Origin: an uncultured bacterium
GTDB taxonomy: Bacteria > Planctomycetota > UBA1135 > GCA-002686595
Assembly (NCBI GenBank): GCA_937896235.1
Contig: CALBMX010000034.1
Location: 124,001-188,000 of the forward strand
Reading direction: 5' to 3'
DNA: 64,000 nt
Below, piece after piece: positions 1 through 8,010 of this stretch. How positions within the stretch are numbered: position 1 is the stretch's first letter; each line of letters starts with the position of its first letter. A program made the position numbers and the translations under genes. The notes below the pieces were generated by a model. That model was not told the DNA's origin. It ran no database searches and saw nothing but the letters and a program-made list of their open reading frames with translations.

Positions 1-110
1 GCGTCTTGCGCCACAGCCTCATTCCACCGGAAATGAAAGAGTAGGAGTAGCCTGTGCAGTCCATAAACGGAGAGCACAGTGAGCAGGGAAAAGAGCAGAG
101 CCAAGAGCAT
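1..110 (-). CDS. Probable membrane glycosyltransferase, N-terminal fragment
   Basis: The reverse strand opens with an ATG at 108-110 and stays open to the window edge (36 full codons). The fragment is one hydrophobic helix (MLLALLFSLLTVLSVYGLHR) followed by a leucine-rich, basic stretch. The helix-YGLHR-hydrophobic pattern is typical of the first segment of GT2 membrane glycosyltransferases (glucomannan/cellulose synthase-like), which is why I suggest that family. No catalytic motif lies inside the window, so the call rests on a short leader. The gene is divergent from the TIGR03545-like gene, and the gap at 111-298 must hold both promoters. It could instead be any protein with an N-terminal anchor. 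Confidence 0.4.
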   Translation of the reverse strand, partial: MLLALLFSLLTVLSVYGLHRLLLLFHFRWNEAVAQD

Positions 111-298
111 GGTGAGAGGGGGAGGAGGAGGTGCAGGAGGAGGATCATAACCATTATCCCAAGTAGGTGAGACTGCCAGTAAAACCAACTCGACCCAGAC
201 TCCCGGCTTACCTGAACCTAGCATCCAGTTTTCCAAAATCCTCATCCGAAAAGGGATGTGGCGAAGCCGCGGCCCAAGCTCGTAGTAGGATGACCATC

Positions 299-2290
299 AT
301 GAGTAAGAAAGAGAATCAGACCGAGTCCCCCTCCCCTTCGAAAGCCCCCTTAGCCGCCTCGCGTTTATGGCTCGGTGCTCTCCTCGGCGGCTTGGTTGGC
401 TTTGCCCCGAGCCCTGATCTCGCGCCCGGACTCTGGGTCTCGCTCCTCGTATGCTTTTTGCTCTTTAGGGTGCCGCCCGTCTTTACGGTGGTAATGATCG
501 GGGCCACCAAAGCCATCTCACTGTTCACCCTTAGCTTATCTTTCGGCGTGGGGCGTTTTCTCCTGGATGGCCCCACACAGGAGCTCTTTCGCAAGGCCCT
601 CGACACGCCTTTCCTAGCGCTGTTTGGTTTCGAATACTACGTCGTCACGGGGGGCCTCTTCCTTGGTCTTGCAATCGGCACCCTCGTCGCGTCGCTCGCC
701 CTTTACAGGAGGAGTGTCCCGGACGGTTCACCCAAGGCGAAAGGCGCTCTTAGGCCCCTCGGTGTTGCAGCTGCGGTCCTCCTGTTGGCGGGCCTCTTCG
801 CTCTGCAATCCTCCGCCGCTGAAGGCATCTTGACCACCGCCGCCTCAAAGACCCTGAGCCAAGTCAACGGCTCGACGGTTGACGTTTCGGGGATTGAGCT
901 CGACCTTGGTGAGGCCACCTTCGGTATCACGGATATCGCTTTCTCAAACCCGAAAGCGCTCAACACCGATATCTTCCGCGGCATCGAACTCAAAGCCGAC
1001 CTCTCCAGCGCCGACCTGCTCACCAAACGCCTCCACATCGAGCGACTTGTGATTCGCCGAGCCAAGAGTGGCACAGAGCGCGCCGTTCCCGGAGTCCTCA
1101 TCGGTGGGGAGACAACACCTGAAGTGGAGGAACCCGAAGAGGGCGAGCGCTCGATCGAAGACTACCTCAAAGACTGGGAAGTCTGGCGGGACCGACTTGC
1201 GCAGGCGCGAGGGTGGCTCGAAAAAATGGCGGAGGAAGATGACACTTCGGCCAATGAAGGCGAGACGGACGAGGAGCGCGCCGATCGAGAAGCCGAGCAA
1301 TTTGGCTATGCCTCTGTCATCGCCGAGCACCTATTTACCGAAACCCCCTCACTTCGAATCGATGAGATTACAATTGAGGGTTTTGAGTTCGACTGGCTCC
1401 CCGGCGAGTCCTTTGGACTCAGCGCAAACAACGTCTCCACGCAACCTGGCCTGATGGATCAGGCCATGAGCATGTCGTTCGCAAGTAGTGGCGACCTATT
1501 CAAGCTCGCGCTCTCCCTGCCTTCGTCCCGGCTGGGCAATGCGGGTGAGTTGGACTTTTCCCTTACAGGGATCTCGATGGAATCCCTGACAGGCATGCTC
1601 AACCTCGGCGACGGTAATTCAATCGGCGGTGGTTCGGTTGACATTTCTCTTCGTGGGCCGTGGAGTTCCGGGAAGGCGGGCTACATCGATCTTCCCCTTG
1701 AGGTCTCCCTTAACAACTTCGAACTCGCGCTGGGCGGCTCGAAAAAATTTCCCGTCAGCAACCTTAGGCTACCCATCCACCTGCGTGGACCGATCGACAG
1801 CCCGAACGTTCGGGTGGACACCGCAGGGCTAACCCAATCCTTGATGGACGCAGGGCTTTCTGAGCTCGTCAACTTTGTGGACGCCGAGAAAAGCCGACTT
1901 ATCGATGAGGGGAAAGCCAAACTGCAAGGTGCGCTCGATGAGCACGTGCAGGATACTTTGGGTGGACTGCTAGGTGCGGACGTCAAGATCAGTGTAGATG
2001 ACCTGCTCGAGGGAAACCTCGAAGAGACACAAGCTCAGATCGAGGCTGCTGCAAAGGCGAAGGTCGAGTTGGAAGCTAGGGATCTCGCGGCTAACGAACT
2101 GGAAAAGTTGCTAGGTGACGACGCTGGAAAAATGAAGGAGCTCCTTGAGAAAGGGTCCCAAGCGGAAATCGAAAAAGCGCTCAAGGACCTGGCTACCGAA
2201 AAAGCAAAGGAACAGGGGAAAGCAGTTCTAAAGGACAAGCTCGGTGAAAAACTGAAGGGACTAGGCGGGCTGTTTGGTGGCGGTAGATAG
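299..2290 (+). CDS. TIGR03546/TIGR03545-like membrane protein (apparent fusion)
   Basis: A protein of about 663 aa. Residues about 15-165 carry four or so membrane segments, including a G-F-A-P-S-P stretch, and resemble the small inner-membrane family TIGR03546. A further membrane helix near 190 leads into a large extracytoplasmic part with the AsmA-like look of TIGR03545 (pattern of VDVSGIELDLGEATFGITDI). In proteobacteria these two families are usually separate adjacent genes, so this looks like a natural fusion. An acidic linker lies near 310-385, and the last 150 residues are charged helical repeats rich in A, E, K and L. I place the start at 299 because AGGA lies 8 nt upstream; 290 and 167 are alternatives. 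The function of both families is unknown. The 3' end overlaps the convergent SDR gene by 30 bp. Confidence 0.7.
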   Translation: MSKKENQTESPSPSKAPLAASRLWLGALLGGLVGFAPSPDLAPGLWVSLLVCFLLFRVPPVFTVVMIGATKAISLFTLSLSFGVGRFLLDGPTQELFRKALDTPFLALFGFEYYVVTGGLFLGLAIGTLVASLALYRRSVPDGSPKAKGALRPLGVAAAVLLLAGLFALQSSAAEGILTTAASKTLSQVNGSTVDVSGIELDLGEATFGITDIAFSNPKALNTDIFRGIELKADLSSADLLTKRLHIERLVIRRAKSGTERAVPGVLIGGETTPEVEEPEEGERSIEDYLKDWEVWRDRLAQARGWLEKMAEEDDTSANEGETDEERADREAEQFGYASVIAEHLFTETPSLRIDEITIEGFEFDWLPGESFGLSANNVSTQPGLMDQAMSMSFASSGDLFKLALSLPSSRLGNAGELDFSLTGISMESLTGMLNLGDGNSIGGGSVDISLRGPWSSGKAGYIDLPLEVSLNNFELALGGSKKFPVSNLRLPIHLRGPIDSPNVRVDTAGLTQSLMDAGLSELVNFVDAEKSRLIDEGKAKLQGALDEHVQDTLGGLLGADVKISVDDLLEGNLEETQAQIEAAAKAKVELEARDLAANELEKLLGDDAGKMKELLEKGSQAEIEKALKDLATEKAKEQGKAVLKDKLGEKLKGLGGLFGGGR

Positions 2291-3241
2291 TCGCATCCTC
2301 TCCCGGCGTGCGAGCTCGTTGGCGTAGGATCTGCCAAGTGTCTCTGCGTTTTTCTTCATCCACTCCTTGATGTCGATTCGCCCAACGCTTGAAGGTCGTG
2401 TGCGCTCTTCCTCGGTGGGTAGCAGTAGGTTTGCCATGAGTGCGCCAACCTCTTCGCGGGTCAGCGTCACGTCGTGCACCAAGCGTCCGATCAACCGTGA
2501 GGCCCATAGGCCAAACCAAGTGGGTACCGGGACAACGGGACGCCGAAGGCCCATTGCCTTTGACAACCCGCGAACCAACTCCTGATAGGTCAAGACGGTC
2601 GGTCCTACCGCTTGGACAATCTCCGAGCCCGTCGCGTTACCAGCCCGGACCGCGAGCCGGGCTAGGTCTTCTACGTGAATGGGTTGCAGTTGATACTCCC
2701 CGTCACCGAAGATCCCAAAGATGGGCAGGTGCCTCAGACTCCATGCGATGTTGTTGATCAAGATGTCCTCGCCGCCGAAGATCACTGCGGGACGAAGAAT
2801 CGTATAGGGCACACCGACTTCCCCGAGAGCAGCTTCGAGCTCTGCCTTTCCACGGAAGTATTCAAAGGGGCTGTCCATTGAGGGCTGCGTGATACTGACG
2901 TGTACGATGCGCTCAACCCCCACCTTACGAGCACAGTCAAACAACAGCTTGGTGTTCCGCACGGCTTCGGCTTGGGAAAACCCGGCCTCAGAGAAACGCA
3001 CCCAGTAGGTGTTATAGAGAACGCGAGCTCCTCGCATCGACCTGCAGAGCTCCTCGGGGTTAGCGAAATCTAGCGGGTAGGCAGCAACTAGATTTTCTAG
3101 CTCGTGACCAGCGCTGTCGCGCCCCGTAAGGGTCCGAACTTCTTCGCCCGCCGCAAGCAGGGCTCGAGCAATGTAGCTCCCCGAATAGCCAAAGGCGCCG
3201 GTCACGAGGTGAAAGCTGGAACTGTGTCCTCTTTTCTTCAT
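2261..3241 (-). CDS. NAD(P)-binding atypical SDR (NmrA/NDUFA9-like epimerase)
   Basis: A 326-aa protein with an N-terminal Rossmann glycine motif (TGAFGYSGSYIA, residues about 14-25) and a central YFRGKAELE segment. In extended SDRs the Y and K of this segment form the catalytic YxxxK; here the spacing is Y-F-R-G-K, which fits. The C-terminal half resembles atypical SDRs of the complex-I NDUFA9/NmrA type, which bind a dinucleotide and often act as sugar epimerases or chaperone-like subunits. The substrate cannot be told from the sequence. It lies 54 bp downstream of a GbsR-type regulator on the same strand, with a strong palindrome in the gap, so it is the likeliest target of that regulator. 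Confidence 0.8.
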   Translation of the reverse strand: MKKRGHSSSFHLVTGAFGYSGSYIARALLAAGEEVRTLTGRDSAGHELENLVAAYPLDFANPEELCRSMRGARVLYNTYWVRFSEAGFSQAEAVRNTKLLFDCARKVGVERIVHVSITQPSMDSPFEYFRGKAELEAALGEVGVPYTILRPAVIFGGEDILINNIAWSLRHLPIFGIFGDGEYQLQPIHVEDLARLAVRAGNATGSEIVQAVGPTVLTYQELVRGLSKAMGLRRPVVPVPTWFGLWASRLIGRLVHDVTLTREEVGALMANLLLPTEEERTRPSSVGRIDIKEWMKKNAETLGRSYANELARRERMRLSTATKQPA

Positions 3242-3260
3242 ACCTCAAGCATAGCCCAAT

Positions 3261-3286
3261 CCATTTTCACTTTCGAGTGAAAATGG
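3261..3286. promoter_or_regulatory. Inverted repeat between regulator and SDR gene, possible operator
   Basis: An 11-bp perfect inverted repeat (CCATTTTCACT / AGTGAAAATGG) surrounds a 4-nt TTCG spacer. A second, weaker GTGAA/TTCAC repeat follows at 3286-3299. No T-run follows on either strand, so a terminator is unlikely. The position, between the GbsR-like regulator gene and the downstream SDR start, fits an operator. Which protein binds it is inference. Confidence 0.45.
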
Positions 3287-3295
3287 TGAAAACCT

Positions 3296-3823
3296 TCACT
3301 TTAGGAGTCTCATTGCCCAGGCCATAATCCTTCCCGACCTTTGGCGCCCAATTTTCTCCATCACGCCGTCTGCTGTCTCTGCGAAGTTTTTCAGCTCGGC
3401 CACCTGCGCGCGGAAGGCCTTTGACTCCGCGTCGCGCAGGCCCCGGGTTGTCTCTAGGCACCCCACCAAAACCTCGAGCACCGGTTGCAGCTCTTTTCGT
3501 TTTCGCTCTCGCGTGATGATTTGGATTACCTTCCAGACGTCTTTTTCGCCGACGAAGTAGGCTTTCAAATCGCCCTGAATCTGTACGCGCTTCACGAGCC
3601 CCCACTCGAGGAGCTCCATGAGGTTCTTGTGGGCGTTGCCCCGGCTGATCGAGAGCTGCTCCATCACCTCGTCCGTGTTATGGGGTTCACTAGCGATCAT
3701 GAGCATGGCGTGAATCTGACTCATCGTGCGGCTAACCCCCCAAGAGGGACCAAGGTCAGCCCAAACCCGGAGGAGCTCCTCACGTGCCTCGATCAACTTA
3801 GCCGGTATCTTTTTCCCACTCAT
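3296..3823 (-). CDS. GbsR/MarR-type winged-helix transcriptional regulator
   Basis: A 175-aa protein with the layout of the GbsR subfamily of MarR regulators. A helix-turn-helix occupies residues about 30-85 (SRTMSQIHAMLMI, then the recognition helix in ISRGNAHKNLMELLEWGLV). A beta wing follows (VKRVQIQGDLKAYFVG), and a helical C-terminal part rich in K, R and E makes the dimer and effector region. GbsR proteins repress osmoprotectant or efflux genes in other bacteria; the effector here is unknown. The gene is followed directly by the SDR gene, with a palindrome between, suggesting local control. The region upstream (3824-3888) is short and separates it from the DUF72 gene, which reads in the same direction. 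Confidence 0.8.
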   Translation of the reverse strand: MSGKKIPAKLIEAREELLRVWADLGPSWGVSRTMSQIHAMLMIASEPHNTDEVMEQLSISRGNAHKNLMELLEWGLVKRVQIQGDLKAYFVGEKDVWKVIQIITRERKRKELQPVLEVLVGCLETTRGLRDAESKAFRAQVAELKNFAETADGVMEKIGRQRSGRIMAWAMRLLK

Positions 3824-3888
3824 CGGCGTCAGGCTACGGCTCTTTCATCCAAAGTGCCAGAGTTACGCGGAGCCCCCTGCAGATCCAT

Positions 3889-4773
3889 CTAAAAGAGTTG
3901 CCCCTGGCCTTCCCGTTTTGTGATCGCCTGCAATGCCGGATAAGCAGCTACGAGCTCTGGGGGTGCGGAGACCAGCTCACCCGTAAGTCCGTACTTGATT
4001 TCAATCCCGTTCACCGCCGCCTTGCCCGCGAAGTGGTTGTTGGTCACCACGTAGGTATCTCCCCCTGCGTGGGCGAGGCGCTCAGCGTAGCGCGCGAACA
4101 TCGCAGAATCCTCTTCGCTGTAGAGCCAGTTGTACTTGTCGTCGCGCTCTTTTTCGGAGTCGTACCAGTCCTCCGCATTGCGACCGTGAACTCGGAGATA
4201 TCCCACGGGGCCGAGGAAGTACGGAAGAGCATTGCGGTCACCAACCTGGGGCACAACCTCCTCCGAGGCGGGCATGTCGATGTGCGCTAAGTTGACGCCC
4301 TCTCCCTCAAGATAGTGCAGCGCATCCGCGCCGAACCAGCTGCGGTGGCGCAGCTCAACAACCAAGGGGAGGTTGCCCGAAAGGCGCTGTACTCGGGCGA
4401 GTCGCGAGCGCCCCGCCGCATCGTTCTCGAACCCCTGGTGGAACTGGGCCAGCGCAACGCCCAGCTTTCCCGCATTTGTCATCGGCTCGAATGTCCGGCG
4501 AAACTGAAGCGCCTCACTCTCGCCTATTTCGCCGTGGGTGAAGTCCCGATGCAGCTTGATACAAAATCGAAAGTCCCTCTGATCAGCAACCAGGTCGACC
4601 CACTTCTCTACATGCTCAACTCGAGGGAGCGCATAAAAGCTGCTGTTGATCTCGATGCAATCGAAGTAGCGTGCCAGGTAGGAGAGAGGGTGAAAATTCG
4701 GTCCGCCACTTCGTGGGTAGACTCTGCCTTTCCAGTCTGCGTAGGACCACCCCGCAACGCCCACGCGGATCAC
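3889..4773 (-). CDS. DUF72 (YecE-like) TIM-barrel protein
   Basis: A 294-aa protein with the DUF72 hallmarks: the N-terminal GVAGWSYADWKGRVYP, the segment FDCIEINSSFYALP, the FRFCIKLHRDFTH strand, and the late segment RVHGRNAEDWYDSE with VVTNNHFAGKAAVNG. DUF72 proteins are TIM barrels of unknown biochemical role. The start is GTG, and its first four bases overlap the stop of the upstream DUF374 gene, so the two are translationally coupled. The length is normal for the family and the key conserved blocks are intact. Confidence 0.88.
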   Translation of the reverse strand: MIRVGVAGWSYADWKGRVYPRSGGPNFHPLSYLARYFDCIEINSSFYALPRVEHVEKWVDLVADQRDFRFCIKLHRDFTHGEIGESEALQFRRTFEPMTNAGKLGVALAQFHQGFENDAAGRSRLARVQRLSGNLPLVVELRHRSWFGADALHYLEGEGVNLAHIDMPASEEVVPQVGDRNALPYFLGPVGYLRVHGRNAEDWYDSEKERDDKYNWLYSEEDSAMFARYAERLAHAGGDTYVVTNNHFAGKAAVNGIEIKYGLTGELVSAPPELVAAYPALQAITKREGQGQLF

Positions 4774-5528
4774 GACTGCTTCTCGGCAGAGTCCTCAACA
4801 TAGGGGTCCCAGTGCTCGGCGAAATCTTCCTCTGGCCAGTCTGGCCTTACGCCGAGCTCTTGAAATCCCCTACGCTCCGCTGAGAGGAGGGCCGTTCGGA
4901 AATCACGAACGGCGGCCTTCAGGCCCTCGTCATCGGCATCGCGCGGAACAAAAATTGGCGGCTCATAAACCACGGCCACCTTAGAGCCCCACTTGGGGAT
5001 AGTGAAGCGGTCCCATGAGTTCACTCGCCATGCGGGTTCAGCGACAAAGCCACAGGGAAGAATCGGGTAACCCGTAGCTCGAGCAAGCCAAACCACACCT
5101 GCCGACCCAGAGTGCCTTGGTCCTCGCGGCCCATCTGGAGTGACTACAATTATTCCCCCGACCCGCAGACTGCGAAGCATCTCGCGAAGTGCCTTTGCCC
5201 CGGTCCGACTCGACGACCCGCGAAGGACGCTCATCCCAAACTTGGGCAGCAGGGTGTTCATCAAATCGCCATCCTTACTCGGAGAGACGAGCACCTTAAA
5301 CGGGTAGCCGTCGTGATGGGGCAAGCCTGCGATCATCCGCCCGTGCCACAACGTCCATAGGCACCCCTTTGCAGAGAGCACCTCATCGAAGTTTGACTGA
5401 TCGATGACGGTTACATCCCAAGACTTGGCAAGTCTCCGCAAAACAATCGGCGCCACAAAGGGCATGAGATAGGAGCCGACCTTTCGTCTCGCACGCCGGA
5501 TGGACCTTTTTATTTTCTTGGGGAGCAC
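4770..5528 (-). CDS. DUF374 / lysophospholipid acyltransferase-like protein
   Basis: A 252-aa protein with a basic N-terminus and the DUF374 pattern: LWHGRM near residue 60, then VSPSKDGDL, VLRGSSSRTGAKALREM, and VVTPDGPRGPRHSGSAGVVWLARATGYPILP. DUF374 proteins are related to PlsC-type acyltransferases and are often met near lipid A or Kdo genes, so a role in acylating a glycolipid or phospholipid at the inner membrane is plausible. It starts with GTG and overlaps the DUF72 gene by 4 nt. It lies 48 bp downstream of the 804-aa surface protein gene. The substrate is unknown. Confidence 0.82.
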   Translation of the reverse strand: MLPKKIKRSIRRARRKVGSYLMPFVAPIVLRRLAKSWDVTVIDQSNFDEVLSAKGCLWTLWHGRMIAGLPHHDGYPFKVLVSPSKDGDLMNTLLPKFGMSVLRGSSSRTGAKALREMLRSLRVGGIIVVTPDGPRGPRHSGSAGVVWLARATGYPILPCGFVAEPAWRVNSWDRFTIPKWGSKVAVVYEPPIFVPRDADDEGLKAAVRDFRTALLSAERRGFQELGVRPDWPEEDFAEHWDPYVEDSAEKQS

Positions 5529-5576
5529 GGGCGCATTCTAAGCAAAGAGTGGGACGTTCGCGATGTCGACTCGCCT

Positions 5577-7991
5577 CTACGGCAAGATGTCGTCACCCGC
5601 ACCACCACCATCAAGCCCGTCGGGGCCAAAGGAATAGAGCGCATAATCTCCAGTGGAGAGCAGGGCGTAGTGGAGCGCGTTACCCCACCCATCTACCGGA
5701 ACCTTCGACTCGCCTATGTATCCATTCGGGTAGGCCTTGGATGGTTTCAGCAGGAATTCTAGGGACGATGGATTGCTTCCCATCTCGAGGGAGTACAGCA
5801 GAAGGCCAACCTCGATCACCGGGAAAGCGACCCTCGTGTCAAATTCAGCGAGGGGCATATTGATGGCGATTTCGAACTCCACCGCATCCCTCTCCTCAAC
5901 CACTGTCCATGGTTCTGGAGCGAAGATTTCCTGCCAAGAATTTCCCGTCGCGAAATACAGTGCCGCAACCCCGCCCCCGAGTGCAAGCATGATCGGCTCT
6001 GGACCGAACGCGCTCTCTTTGTGAGTTCTAAGGACTCCGTCTTGCAGCGTTGTCTCGCTGAACGACGGGGCAATGTGCCTCGAAAAGATCGAGGCAGAAG
6101 GTAGCGCACCGAAGATCTCTTGGGGAAGATCGATACCCGCAGAGAGCATTCCGGAAAGCGCTAGACCACCCTTGTAATAGGACGAAAGGATATTGCCCAA
6201 ATCGAGATAGCCAGCACTTCTCAAATTCTCTGGTACCTCTCCCTCTTCGCCGAGTATGCGAGTAAACAAGGGGTGGCTACCGCGTTCATAATCCTCGCCT
6301 TTCGCCCGGCGACGGATCTCGCGCTTTATCAGTATCGAAGAATTGGTAATCCAAAGCTTCCCATCCAGCACCGCAAAGGTCGGTGTAAGGCCTACGGGAA
6401 TCCCTACATTAAGAGATGTGTAGCTCGTCCCCTTATAGGGCCGGCGAGATACCGAGAAGTCGCTCTCAAGCTCAACCAACTTGTCGCATAGAGCGTCGAG
6501 GGCCTTCATCAAGTCCCCCTCGTTCGTAACGGGAACGATGGCAAAAAGTTCAGGGATAGAGATTCCGCTCACCGGGCTGGCCCAAAACGCAAACTCGTTG
6601 CCAAGGTTGTCCACCAAGTCTCTTGTGAGATCTACACCGAGGCCACGCGCAAGTTGGGTGACGTCACTGTCCTCGCCTACCAGGCTAAGGAACAACTCCC
6701 ACATTCCGCGCGGGTTCATCGCGCCGGTCTGCACAAACACGGCGTCATTTGGAATCCACTCAGCAACATTAGCTAAGGAAGCTACGGTGTTGATTTGGCT
6801 AGGGGAGGCGCTGGTGCAGCTGTCCGATTGATACAAGCCATTTGAGATGCGCGTGACCCAGCCACCCTTAGATCCCGAGACACCCATGAAGTCGAGAATG
6901 GCCTGGCTGGCGGTGGGCTCTGCTTCCGACTTGGATGCAGACATCGCTGTGTTGACGAAGCCCCTCCAAGCCACCACTCCCTGTCCTCCAGATGTGTGCG
7001 TCATTGCTTTTTGGTAGCTCTCGGTTGCTGCCAAGCTAGTCGGTGCGACCTCGCCAGCTAAGGTCTTCTGGATCGGGTCGGTAAGCTCTCGGCCCTGGAT
7101 CATTCCGAAAGTCGCGAAGGTCCGGTTCTCCACCATTTGCAAGCTGAACTCGATCGGCGGTGCTCCCCCTGGGCCTCCAAGGTCCTCGGGAGCCACTCGA
7201 AACGAGGTCGGTGGAAACGGGGGCGGGACCGCGCCCTCCATGGGCTTCAGAATGGTCATCTGAAGAAAGGGAAGGTTCGCCTGCGCTTGTGCATACAGCA
7301 TGCCAAGCAGTGGGGCCACGTGCTCGGGATGGTGCCATTCGACAACAAGCTCCAAACCTACAAGTGAGGCTACGCGGGAAATCGCTAATGGGACGAGCTC
7401 GTCATACGCGCCCAGGTCTTGGTCCCCTCCAACACCTCCAAGCACTCCATCTTCGCCCAGAGCCTGGAGCGTAAAGGTTCCATCGTGGCCTGGCTTGTAG
7501 TCGAAGCGGCGACCATAGGAGTCCAAGAGAAGGTACTCTCCCAAACCGAGGGCGTCGAGGTCTCTCGGCAGAGCTCCCGTGCTTAGGTAGTCGCCTTCGA
7601 TTCGGTCGCAGAGAAACTCCAAGTCGGCTTGCTGAGACGATGTGACAAAAGTGCGGAACTCATCAACAAGTGCGTCGAAGGCACCCTCGTCAAGGGACGC
7701 TGAAAACGACACGCCTTTGACGTTTCCGAGCAAGGCGAGAGCTTGTTTTAGTTCTGGAGCTTGCAGCTGCTCAAGCGCTTGCTCGGGACTTGAAAATCCA
7801 GCGATCTCCAAGAGACCGGCCAACTCCTTATCCATCGCAATTTTAGCAATAGCTGTCTCCCGCCAAGCTCCAACAAAGGATGCAACGTCGGGGATATCGA
7901 CAAAGAGTTCTGCTTTGGATGTGTGCAGGCCGGCGTTGTCCTGGGGCACACAAAATACAGAGGCGGCGGAGAGAATTAGATGGATAAGCAT
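5577..7991 (-). CDS. Large secreted protein with two GspG-like modules, unknown function
   Basis: An 804-aa protein with a short hydrophobic leader (residues 1-17; a Cys at 14 could be a lipobox). The first part (SKAELFVDIPDVASFVGAWRE) resembles the DUF3352-like surface proteins common in planctomycetes. Residues about 128-195 and the last 50 residues both end in a pattern of the C-terminal domain of type II secretion pseudopilin GspG: a proline/glycine-flanked WGN or YGRRFDY strand, then a strand with LYSFGPDG or LQALGEDG, then GG(x)GGD acidic calcium-loop-like residues. There is no N-terminal pilin methylation site, so it is not a pilin itself. It starts 19 bp after the stop of the repeat protein upstream. 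The function is not known to me. Confidence 0.7.
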   Translation of the reverse strand: MLIHLILSAASVFCVPQDNAGLHTSKAELFVDIPDVASFVGAWRETAIAKIAMDKELAGLLEIAGFSSPEQALEQLQAPELKQALALLGNVKGVSFSASLDEGAFDALVDEFRTFVTSSQQADLEFLCDRIEGDYLSTGALPRDLDALGLGEYLLLDSYGRRFDYKPGHDGTFTLQALGEDGVLGGVGGDQDLGAYDELVPLAISRVASLVGLELVVEWHHPEHVAPLLGMLYAQAQANLPFLQMTILKPMEGAVPPPFPPTSFRVAPEDLGGPGGAPPIEFSLQMVENRTFATFGMIQGRELTDPIQKTLAGEVAPTSLAATESYQKAMTHTSGGQGVVAWRGFVNTAMSASKSEAEPTASQAILDFMGVSGSKGGWVTRISNGLYQSDSCTSASPSQINTVASLANVAEWIPNDAVFVQTGAMNPRGMWELFLSLVGEDSDVTQLARGLGVDLTRDLVDNLGNEFAFWASPVSGISIPELFAIVPVTNEGDLMKALDALCDKLVELESDFSVSRRPYKGTSYTSLNVGIPVGLTPTFAVLDGKLWITNSSILIKREIRRRAKGEDYERGSHPLFTRILGEEGEVPENLRSAGYLDLGNILSSYYKGGLALSGMLSAGIDLPQEIFGALPSASIFSRHIAPSFSETTLQDGVLRTHKESAFGPEPIMLALGGGVAALYFATGNSWQEIFAPEPWTVVEERDAVEFEIAINMPLAEFDTRVAFPVIEVGLLLYSLEMGSNPSSLEFLLKPSKAYPNGYIGESKVPVDGWGNALHYALLSTGDYALYSFGPDGLDGGGAGDDILP

Positions 7992-8010
7992 AGAGGTTCA
8001 GCGGCGCGAT

